From JACQHM01 sp964535215 (GTDB lineage Bacteria; Methylomirabilota; Methylomirabilia; Methylomirabilales; JACQHM01): DNA of 64,000 bases. Below, piece after piece: positions 57,589 to 64,000 of the stretch (positions are counted from its first letter, which is position 1; each line of letters opens with the position of its first letter). The translations under genes were made by a program, and so were the position numbers. The notes below the pieces were generated by a model. It ran no database searches. It was given only the letters and a program-made list of their open reading frames with translations, and was not told the origin of the DNA. The stretch is from the NCBI GenBank assembly GCA_964535215.1, contig CAZHST010000011.1:19342-83341 (forward strand), read 5' to 3'.

Positions 57589-58476
57589 ATGTCTTCCCTT
57601 GGCGGTGTCAAGCCCCAATCCCCCTCGATGAGTCGGGAAGAGGCCAGCATCCTGATTAGACGCCTTGTGGACCTTCCAACTCTCCCGGTGGTCCTCTCAA
57701 GACTGATCGAGGTGGTGGAGGATGACCGGTCTTCGGCTCAGGATCTGGCCCAGGTGATTATGACCGATCAGTCGCTCACCTCCCGCATCCTCAAGCTGGC
57801 CAATTCGGCCTTCTATGGCCAGCTCCGGAGGGTCAGCTCGGTGACCCAGGCCGTGGTCCTGCTGGGGTTCGATCTGATCAAGAGTCTGGCCCTTGGGATC
57901 TCCGTCTTTGATGCCCTCTGGGGGAAGGGGGCCAAGACTTCCATCGAGCGGGAGCGGCTGTGGCGGCATTCCCTCACCGCGGCCATCGGCTCAACCATCG
58001 TCGCCGCCTCCGGGAAGGTTCGGGAGCGGGAGACCGCCTTTGTCGCCGGGCTCCTCCACGATATCGGCCGCGTGGCCCTTTATCGCGTGTTCCCCGACCG
58101 ATACCACGTCGTCTGTGAGCTGGCGGCCATGGAGGGCTGCCCGCTCCACGAGGTCGAGGCGGCGATGCTGGGCTTTGACCACGCCGAGGTGGGGGGATGG
58201 TTGAGCGATCAGTGGAAGCTGCCGCCTTCCCTTGTGGAGGCTATCGCCTTCCACCACCGGCCCGGTGCGGCCCCTCCCGCCGAGACCCTTCTCGTCTCCA
58301 TCGTCCACATCGGCGATCTCCTGGCGAAAGGGGCAGAGGGTGGGGGAGAGGACTGGACTCTGCTCCTCGATCCTGCCGCCAAAGCCGTGGTGGGGCTGAC
58401 CGAGGCTGAGATCCGCCGGTCCGCTGAGGAGCTCAGCTCGAACGGAAAGATCCTTCAGACTCTTTTTGCCGGATGA
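57589..58476 (+). CDS. HDOD-domain signalling protein
   Basis: A 295-residue protein filled by an HDOD domain: VDLPTLPVVLSRLIEVVEDD, the helix FYGQLRRVSSVTQAVVLLGF, and a remnant HD-like GLLHDIGRVALYRVF. HDOD proteins act in signalling without a nucleotidase activity in most cases. It is followed 7 bases later by a histidine kinase, so both may be one sensory unit. Confidence 0.85.
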   Translation: MSSLGGVKPQSPSMSREEASILIRRLVDLPTLPVVLSRLIEVVEDDRSSAQDLAQVIMTDQSLTSRILKLANSAFYGQLRRVSSVTQAVVLLGFDLIKSLALGISVFDALWGKGAKTSIERERLWRHSLTAAIGSTIVAASGKVRERETAFVAGLLHDIGRVALYRVFPDRYHVVCELAAMEGCPLHEVEAAMLGFDHAEVGGWLSDQWKLPPSLVEAIAFHHRPGAAPPAETLLVSIVHIGDLLAKGAEGGGEDWTLLLDPAAKAVVGLTEAEIRRSAEELSSNGKILQTLFAG

Positions 58477-58483
58477 CGACCCG

Positions 58484-59944
58484 ATGAAGGAAACACCAGC
58501 CCCCAGACTGGAGACACCGACCCCGCACCTCCCAGGCCCTCAAAAGGTGGAGCCTGATGAGGTGATCGCTAGGTTGGAGCAGGAACGGGACCTCTACGCC
58601 AAAGCGTTGGCCGAGGTCTCCCGACGCTACGAGGAGAAGATCGAAGAGCTCTCCCTCATCCGCCGGACGTCCGATGCCCTCAGGGAGGCCCTGGATCTGG
58701 AGAGCACGTGTCGAGCCCTGGTGGAGAGTATCCTGGAGGAGATTGGGGGAGGGGGGTGCACCTTGATGCTTCTGAACCCCGCTTCCGGCTCCCTCGAGGT
58801 GAAGGCCACCCTCAACTCCAGCCTTCAGGCTCCAAACGTCGAACCCCAGGTGGCTGTTGGTTGGGCGGCTGGCGCTGAAGAGGGGCCGATCCAGCAGGCG
58901 ATGTTGGAACGGCGGCCGATTCTCACCTCGGATGGGTCCATCGCCTCCCTCTACCTCCCTCTCGTCGGCCGTGAGGGGGTCATCGGCCTCTTCGTCCTCT
59001 CCTATCCCTCCCCGTCTGCGTTGAATGACAACACGGTCCGGATCCTGACCATCATCCTGAATCAGGCCGTGATCGCCATTGAAAAGGCCCGGTTCTACCA
59101 GAACCTGAAAGAGTATTCGGAGAACCTGGAGCTCAAGGTGAGGGAACGAACCCAGGAACTTCAGATGCTTATCGAACACCTGGAGGAGGCCTCTCGCCAC
59201 AAGTCCCGGTTCTTAGCCAACATGTCCCATGAGCTCCGGACCCCGTTAAACTCCATTATCGGGTTCGCCGAGCTCCTCAAGTCCCAGACCTTCGGCCCTT
59301 TAAACGAGAAGCAGTTAAGATATGTGAGCCACATCCATACAAGCGGCCTGGACCTCCTGGCGCTCATCAACGATATCTTAGACCTCTCGAAGATCGAGGC
59401 GGGGAGGATGGTGCTTTCCCCCACAGAGGTCATCCTGGACGAGGCGTTCGGGGCTTACATCACCATGGTCAGGCCCCTTGCTGAGAAGAAAGGTTTAACC
59501 ATCGACTTGAACGTTGAACCGGGGCTTAGCCGGATCCAGGCTGATCCGGGCAAGCTCCGGCAGATCATGTATAACCTCCTCTCCAATGCCATCAAGTTCA
59601 CCCCCGAGGGAGGCCGCGTGGTCGTCGCCGTCCGCCGTCCGCCGTCCGGTGAGTTCGTGGAGATCAGTGTGGCCGATACGGGAATCGGGATCAAACCGGA
59701 GGATCAGGAGCGCATCTTTCTGGAATTCGAGCAGGTGGAGGGCCCCTATCAACAGAAGCAGCAGGGGACCGGCTTAGGGTTGGCCTTGACGAAGCGGCTG
59801 GTCGAGCTCCACGGCGGCGAGATCTGGGCCGAGTCCGAGGGGGAAGGCCGGGGGAGCACCTTCACGGTCCGGCTCCCCCTGGTTCCTCCAGGGGGTGAAG
59901 GAGGGGAACAGGCCCTCGGAGACGATCCTGGTGGTGGAGGATGA
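58484..59944 (+). CDS. Soluble histidine kinase with GAF-like domain
   Basis: A 486-residue kinase. A coiled coil near residue 25-70 leads to a GAF-like domain (about 75-205), a second coiled coil, a HisKA domain (FLANMSHELRTPLNSIIGFA) and an ATPase domain (NLLSNAIKFTPEGG, DTGIGIKPED, GTGLGLALTKRLVELHGGEI). The last residues overlap the start of a receiver gene in a different frame, its presumed partner, now broken by an insertion. Confidence 0.88.
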   Translation: MKETPAPRLETPTPHLPGPQKVEPDEVIARLEQERDLYAKALAEVSRRYEEKIEELSLIRRTSDALREALDLESTCRALVESILEEIGGGGCTLMLLNPASGSLEVKATLNSSLQAPNVEPQVAVGWAAGAEEGPIQQAMLERRPILTSDGSIASLYLPLVGREGVIGLFVLSYPSPSALNDNTVRILTIILNQAVIAIEKARFYQNLKEYSENLELKVRERTQELQMLIEHLEEASRHKSRFLANMSHELRTPLNSIIGFAELLKSQTFGPLNEKQLRYVSHIHTSGLDLLALINDILDLSKIEAGRMVLSPTEVILDEAFGAYITMVRPLAEKKGLTIDLNVEPGLSRIQADPGKLRQIMYNLLSNAIKFTPEGGRVVVAVRRPPSGEFVEISVADTGIGIKPEDQERIFLEFEQVEGPYQQKQQGTGLGLALTKRLVELHGGEIWAESEGEGRGSTFTVRLPLVPPGGEGGEQALGDDPGGGG

Positions 59945-59963
59945 GCCGTTCGTCGCCCGGCTT
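59895..59963 (+). pseudogene. 5' fragment of a response-regulator gene
   Basis: A GTG-started frame reads SETILVVEDEPFVARL, the first strand and acidic pair of a receiver. The family match ends at about 59963; the frame then continues with unrelated codons to a TGA at 60027. The rest of the gene is not found downstream, so the insertion or rearrangement removed it. It overlaps the end of the kinase gene as a normal cognate pair would. Confidence 0.72.
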
Positions 59964-61640
59964 GACAAGAACTCTGGTTTCATAAATACCTTTGCCTTCG
60001 GAGCAGCCCATGCTACTCTGGGTTCCTGAGGCCCTGAAGGAAGCACCTCCGGCTAGCGGAGGAAGCGTCGATGGCCTTAGGACCCCTCTTATGCCCAGGG
60101 GGCGAAGATCGAACTACTCCTGCCCCCGTTACCCCGCCGCCAGGATGGCCGAGGGCGGCCCTGGCGAGACAACCGCCTCAAACGCCATGGGCCGTGCGCC
60201 GACTTGTACGTGTTCCAGGCCAGGTCGCGGCTCACCCCACGGTTCCGGAGTTCCCGGTATCGCCGTCGCCCCCATTGCTTCCAAAGGTAGCACCGAAGGC
60301 GGCGTCGGATCCAGGAATCCAACTCCTTGAAGACGGACGGGGCTTCCGCGTAGCCAAAGTAAGCGTACCACCCCGTGCATACCGCCGCACTTCCTGCACC
60401 ACCTGGGGCAATGATACCCCACGCGTGCGGTGCGTGAGTCGACGGATTTCCTGCTTGAACGTCTTGAGCGCCTTTGCGCTCCCTTGGCGCCGGTTCGGCT
60501 GGCGCGCTGTGAAGCTAAAGCCCAAGAACGCTCGCCGCCACGGCCGGTCGACCGCCCTTTTGGCCGCATTGACCGCCAGCTTCAGCCTCCCCTTCAAGGA
60601 CCGTGTCCCACTCGCCAGGACTCGCGCCCCCGCCCGCGCACTCCTCACATCGATGTGGCCATCATCCGCGTAGCGCCCAAAGCGGTGGCCCCGCTTCTCC
60701 AACTCCTTATCCAGCCCATCCAGCAGCAGGTTCGCCAGCAAGGGCGACAGCGGCCCCCCCTGCGGCGTTCCCTCCAGAGTGGCTTCGAAGCCGTCCCCCG
60801 TCAGCGCTCCGGCCTTCAGGGACCGGTCAATGAGCTTCAACACCCGTCGAGCCGTGCCCGCTCCTTGACCAGGCTCATCAGCTTATCGTGATTCACCCGG
60901 TCAAAGAACTTCTCCAGGTCACGGTCCACGCCCCAGCTATAGCCCGCCTCCAGGTACCTCTGGGCCTGGGCGATGGCTTGGGGGGCCGATCGCCCTGGAC
61001 GAAAGCCGTAGCTCCCGTTGGAAAAGGTCCTATCCCATTCCGGCTGTAGGACCTGCAACAGGGCTTGCTGGATGAACCGGTCCAGGACCGTTGGAATCCC
61101 CAGCTTCCGTACGCCGCCTCCGGGCTTCGGGATCTCCACCCGCTTGACCGGGGGCGGCTGGTACGTCCCGGCCAGCAGGGCTTGGCGGATCTCCAGCCAG
61201 TACGCCTTGAGATAGGCCGGCAGCTCTTCCACGGTCCTGCCGTCAATCCCTGGGCTACCGCCATTCCTCTTCACACGGGCCAGCGCAGCCAAGAGGTTCG
61301 CCCTCCCGACCACGCGTTCCCTCAGGCCGTCGCCCTCAACCGGGGTTGCCTGTCCAGACGTTCCAGCCGGACCTTCGCCCCTCGTTTCCAAGGGCAGCTT
61401 AAGCTGCGTTGCGGGCGCCTTGCCCCGGCTCAACACCTGGAAGCTCCCCCTCGCTTTTCATCCCTTGCGGGAACCGTTCAGGCCTTCCCTTGGCTGGTGC
61501 CAAGCCACTATGCCCTCTGCTGACTCCTGCATGCCGGTCGGCGATGATTCCTCCTCGCCCAGTCCCCACTGGGACAGTATGCAGGCCTCCCGGGGTAAGT
61601 CTTGGGACCGTCGACGCATAGATGCCCGATTTACAAAACA
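59964..61640 (-). mobile_element. Decayed group II intron-type element
   Basis: The block is flanked on the left by the broken receiver gene and carries a minus-strand intron-type reverse transcriptase. Upstream of it on the minus strand (plus 61440-61620) is a typical leader, including GTCCCAAGACTTACCCCGGG and AGGAGTCAGCAGAGGGCATA. A domain V-like hairpin was not found at the 3' side, so the intron is probably incomplete; boundaries are approximate. Confidence 0.68.
60089..61436 (-). pseudogene. ltrA: Group II intron reverse transcriptase/maturase, frameshifted
   Basis: Three adjoining minus-strand frames make up one RT/maturase. The first (61436-60837) has GGSPGIDGRTVEELPAYLKA, PKPGGGVRKLGIPTVLDRF and FSNGSYGFRPGRSAPQAI. 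The second (about 60843-60380) has EGTPQGGPLSPLLANLLLD and the catalytic YADD in RYADDGHI. The third has the maturase motif SWIRRRLRCYLWKQW. The breaks lie near 60838 (RARLDG stops where RVLKLID should follow, consistent with a 4-base deletion) and near 60380. Both frameshifts indicate a dead enzyme. Confidence 0.85.
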
Positions 61641-61721
61641 CGCCCTCAGGGAGTAGAGGACTTCATTGTTCCGTGCCCACTCGTCCCGGACGGGTCACGC
61701 CTCCTATCGGGTTCCTGTTCG
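61437..61721. other. Intron 5' sequence and boundary region
   Basis: The first ~190 bases are the minus-strand leader of the reverse transcriptase. From about 61640 no intron-like sequence is seen. No other gene is supported. Confidence 0.5.
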
Positions 61722-62582
61722 TCACCCCGCGTCTTCGTTCCACGCTTCGACCATGTGAAGTCGACCGTCTTCCCCTTTTTGATGAACCTCTACCAGAAAC
61801 CAATACCCCTGTCGCCAGACAGAGACGGCGACGTACAATTTCTCCTCCTGCTCCCAGAACGAGAGACCAATCCACACGTGCATCTTGGCATGCTCAAGCC
61901 AGAGCGGGAAGAGGTCGTCGAGGGTTGGCGGCTTGAGCTTCAAAAATGGGAACAGAGTCGTCCATCTCTGGCGCTCGAACTCTTTATCGGGACCGGAACC
62001 GGCATGATCGAAAAGAGCATTCTTCAAGCTCACCGGCTTCACTGGAGGATAATGGAGTGCCAACCATTCTCGCTCCAGCGCATGGGCTTCTCCCTCGATC
62101 TTATAGCTCCAATACGACGGCCATCTCTTCAGATGGACTTGAGCCCAATGCGCGAGTTCGTGCAGCAGGACGGCTTCGCAATACAGCAGCGGAGCATCCG
62201 GCAGGGCTTCCCGGCAGGCCGGGGAAACGTATATCTCGTTCATCGAATTGTACGCACCGAGAACCGAGGAACCGAGCGGTTGGATAAAGAGAGTGGGCCG
62301 GGTCCAATCGGAGGAGATCGGCCACTTCGTCATCTGTTTCAAGTCTTCGATGAGCGGCTCCATCCTCGATGAGAGATGACGATGCAGAGCCAGGAGCTCC
62401 TGATTCTGGGGGTCCTCAACACCGGGAAGCGGCGGCTGAGGGACCGTCGCTCCGGGAGGTGGCTGCTGTTCCCATGCCGGGGAGACCGTCCCGAACGCCG
62501 TCGCTTGTGAAACCGGCATCCATCCAGCCGGGACTGTGATTTTCACCTCTTTGCAGCCGGAAGTAGCAGACCAGCGACTCAA
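61722..62582 (-). CDS. HExxH protein, 3' part of a probably frameshifted gene
   Basis: A minus-strand frame of about 286 residues. It contains LLHELAHWAQ, a zinc-peptidase-like HExxH motif, within a basic region typical of secreted metallopeptidase-like proteins. Its 5' end has no credible start (TTG, no ribosome site) and overlaps the signal-peptide frame at 62416-62832 in another frame. The two probably form one exported protein of about 375 residues with a frameshift near 62550. Confidence 0.55.
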   Translation of the reverse strand: MSRWSATSGCKEVKITVPAGWMPVSQATAFGTVSPAWEQQPPPGATVPQPPLPGVEDPQNQELLALHRHLSSRMEPLIEDLKQMTKWPISSDWTRPTLFIQPLGSSVLGAYNSMNEIYVSPACREALPDAPLLYCEAVLLHELAHWAQVHLKRWPSYWSYKIEGEAHALEREWLALHYPPVKPVSLKNALFDHAGSGPDKEFERQRWTTLFPFLKLKPPTLDDLFPLWLEHAKMHVWIGLSFWEQEEKLYVAVSVWRQGYWFLVEVHQKGEDGRLHMVEAWNEDAG

Positions 62583-62832
62583 TCGCTCGCTCGTGCCAGC
62601 CTGCGGGGACCCTGGCGTTCCAGCCCCTCCCGTCTTCCCAGATATGCGGGCTGAGATAGACAGTTTTCTGCGCGTAGTGGACCGACGCGCAGGCGGCCCT
62701 GCACAAGTCCCCGAGCCAGACCGGAAAGAGCGTCTCAGGATTCAGCGCCATCTGGGGCCAGGCTGGGGGAAGCAGGAACATGAGTCCTGTCAGAATGAGC
62801 CCTGCTGCAACGATCCAGACATGTCTTTTCAT
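62416..62832 (-). CDS. Signal-peptide frame, probable 5' part of the HExxH gene
   Basis: On the minus strand ATG 62832 has GGAGG five bases upstream. The first ~25 residues (RHVWIVAAGLILTGLMFLLP) are a signal peptide. The mature part to about residue 95 (SVHYAQKTVYLSPHIWEDGR) looks like protein; beyond that the frame becomes Ser/Gly-rich and loses character, where the 61722-62582 frame takes over. A single-base indel near 62550 would join them. Confidence 0.55.
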   Translation of the reverse strand: MKRHVWIVAAGLILTGLMFLLPPAWPQMALNPETLFPVWLGDLCRAACASVHYAQKTVYLSPHIWEDGRGWNARVPAGWHERAIESLVCYFRLQRGENHSPGWMDAGFTSDGVRDGLPGMGTAATSRSDGPSAAASRC

Positions 62833-62940
62833 CGGGTCCTCCATGTGATGGCCTTCACAGGCCGTTCGTGAGAGTTTGTCCTTGACACGGCATGGTCCGT
62901 GTGACAGACTTGTCTCGAACCATCACGTTTCGAAAGGGCG
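62833..62940. other. Divergent spacer with a -35-like TTGACA
   Basis: TTGACA at 62882-62887 (plus) has no good -10 partner at 16-18 bases. A GGCCTTCACAGGCC palindrome lies near 62851. Nothing else is clear. Confidence 0.3.
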
Positions 62941-63351
62941 ATGCTCAGAATCTTTCTGGTGGATGACGAGAGACTCACCCGACGCCTTCTTCGCGAGATC
63001 GTCGAAAATCATCCAGCCCTTCAGCGAAGAGTGAGGATCGTTGGAGAGGCTGACGATGGAATATCGGCATTGAACTTCCTTTCTAAACATGGCTCTGACG
63101 TTGATCTCCTCATTACTGATCTGATCCACCCTCGTCCCGATGGTCTGGAACTGGCGCAATCCCTCCGTCAACTTTCTCCACACATCAAAATTCTCATTCT
63201 CACAGCTGGCACCCTCCTACCTCATCAGGCTCAGGAACGCGGAGCGGATGCGCTCCTTCAGAAGCCATTCATGATAAGCGACCTCCTTAAGATGATCCGT
63301 CTGCTCTTTCCTCAACTCGAACCTCTTGAAACCTCAGCGAAAACGCCTTAG
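62941..63351 (+). CDS. Single-domain response regulator
   Basis: A 136-residue receiver with VDDERLTRRLL, phospho-acceptor Asp in LLITDLIHPRPDG and Lys in LLQKPFMIS. It has an AAAGGG site upstream. Codon use is less GC-biased than that of the island to the left. No kinase is nearby in this window. Its end overlaps the end of the convergent gene by 18 bases. Confidence 0.8.
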   Translation: MLRIFLVDDERLTRRLLREIVENHPALQRRVRIVGEADDGISALNFLSKHGSDVDLLITDLIHPRPDGLELAQSLRQLSPHIKILILTAGTLLPHQAQERGADALLQKPFMISDLLKMIRLLFPQLEPLETSAKTP

Positions 63352-64000
63352 AAACCACATCGGTATCGGCGGAGGAGTCCCTCCAAGATATTTCCATTTC
63401 ATAAATTCCAAGGCTAACGATAAGACAGCCTCCGAGATCTCACCGTATTCGGTCACAGGAATCATCTTTCCTGACTCATATTCGACGAACCTGATAAACT
63501 CTTCGATAAACTCCCCTATTTCTTCGAGCCATTGTTCGTAAGTAGGGAGCCGCTCGACCGGCACTTCTCGAGCTAACGGCTTGAGAAAGCGTTCCATATA
63601 AATTTCGGCTATTTCAGCCTCAGTATACGACCTCCCTTTGAGAAACCTCTCGATCGAGGTAAGCACTCGAAGAGGAAGATGACGATGGAACCAACTGACC
63701 TTTCCCGGTATCGGACGACGGATCGCTAAAATCGATATAAGACTGAACAAATCGATCGGCGCTAGTAGCTTCCAGCGCCGTTCCGGAGTCCCGACAGGAA
63801 GCTCTATAGGCTCGAAGAGTTGTTTGATGGCTCCCCAGATGATATCCAGTAGACTGGGAGATGGCGCTTCTCGGGATCGAGCCCACTCCGGCAGGCCACG
63901 CGTCCATTCCGGGACAGACGGTGTCAGAGGGAAATCATAAGGGGCTAGAGGCGGCACGTGAGGTGTGGTCGGACCTTTTTTCTTCCCCTTCTTCTGCAAA
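63334..64000 (-). CDS. Unknown protein, truncated at the window edge
   Basis: A minus-strand frame open to the edge; its C terminus is TAG at 63334. At least 221 residues are visible. The first part is Pro-rich, followed by helical, charged sequence (YTEAEIAEIYMERFLKPLAR) and an acidic helix EQWLEEIGEFIEEFIRFVEY. I do not recognise a family. No credible start codon is seen, so the protein likely continues beyond the window. Confidence 0.55.
   Translation of the reverse strand, partial: LQKKGKKKGPTTPHVPPLAPYDFPLTPSVPEWTRGLPEWARSREAPSPSLLDIIWGAIKQLFEPIELPVGTPERRWKLLAPIDLFSLISILAIRRPIPGKVSWFHRHLPLRVLTSIERFLKGRSYTEAEIAEIYMERFLKPLAREVPVERLPTYEQWLEEIGEFIEEFIRFVEYESGKMIPVTEYGEISEAVLSLALEFMKWKYLGGTPPPIPMWFLRRFR

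Noticed and set aside
60430..60891. Plus-strand frames within the reverse transcriptase region
   Set aside because: They are shadows of the minus-strand RT pseudogene, which has recognisable RT motifs.

Overview
The window is almost entirely one flagellar, chemotaxis and two-component signalling island, about 60 kb long and strongly (+)-oriented, in a GC-rich bacterium. Lipoprotein signal peptides, sigma54-type (TGGCAYG-N4-TTGCT) and sigma28-type (GCCGATAA) promoters and FlrB/FlrC-like regulators point to a diderm of the Proteobacteria/NC10/Nitrospirota/Acidobacteria grade. CheC, CheX and CheD and a FliY-like FliN are also present, a mix more typical of deep-branching lineages. I cannot assign a phylum from sequence alone. 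No tRNA, rRNA or CRISPR array was seen.

Layout. 1-12.4 kb is signalling and chemotaxis: a soluble histidine kinase, a double receiver, CheY proteins, CheX, a CheC/pseudo-receiver fusion, CheA, a methyl-accepting protein, CheW, CheR, CheD, CheB and a receiver-PilZ protein. 12.4-16.7 kb is flgM-flgN-flgK-flgL behind a sigma28-like promoter, ending in a multi-domain receiver protein. 16.8-25.5 kb is a surface-modification module behind a sigma54-like promoter: a TPR lipoprotein, a sulfatase-fold enzyme, a 1590-residue protein with four glycosyltransferase domains plus TPRs, and a second glycosyltransferase-TPR protein. 25.5-30.7 kb holds two identical flagellin genes (one behind a sigma54-like and one behind a sigma28-like promoter), each followed by a fliS, then fliD, a fliT-like gene and a receiver. 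30.7-36.4 kb holds an Slp-like gene on the minus strand, a GAF/PAS histidine kinase with an NtrC-type partner, and an FlrB-like kinase behind a sigma54-like promoter. 36.4-56.7 kb is the hook-basal-body and export operon: flgB, flgC, fliE to fliJ, a motE-like gene, fliK, flgD, flgE, an flrC-like gene, fliL, fliM, a fliN/fliY-like gene, fliO, fliP, fliQ, fliR, flhB, flhA, a truncated flhF and fliA. 56.7-59.9 kb holds a lipoprotein, an HDOD protein and a histidine kinase.

At about 59.96 kb a response-regulator gene is cut off and replaced by a decayed group II intron-type reverse transcriptase on the minus strand. Beyond about 61.7 kb the sequence is less GC-rich and looks like different genomic background: a broken secreted HExxH protein, a stand-alone receiver and an unknown gene running off the edge.

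Reading the parts together: FliA and FlgM, plus FlrB/FlrC-like proteins, suggest a tiered sigma54/sigma28 hierarchy, and the surface-sugar module appears wired into it. Genes not seen here include flgA, flgF, flgG, flgH, flgI, motA, motB, flhG and a FleQ-type master regulator.

The most unusual sequence-level feature is a family of short-period, palindromic repeats (units such as GGAGACC, CAGCCGT and AACCCAATG) at gene ends, linkers and intergenic gaps. Many are translated, forming the tails or heads of CheB, CheA, FliI, FliK, FliR, the FlrC-like protein and others.
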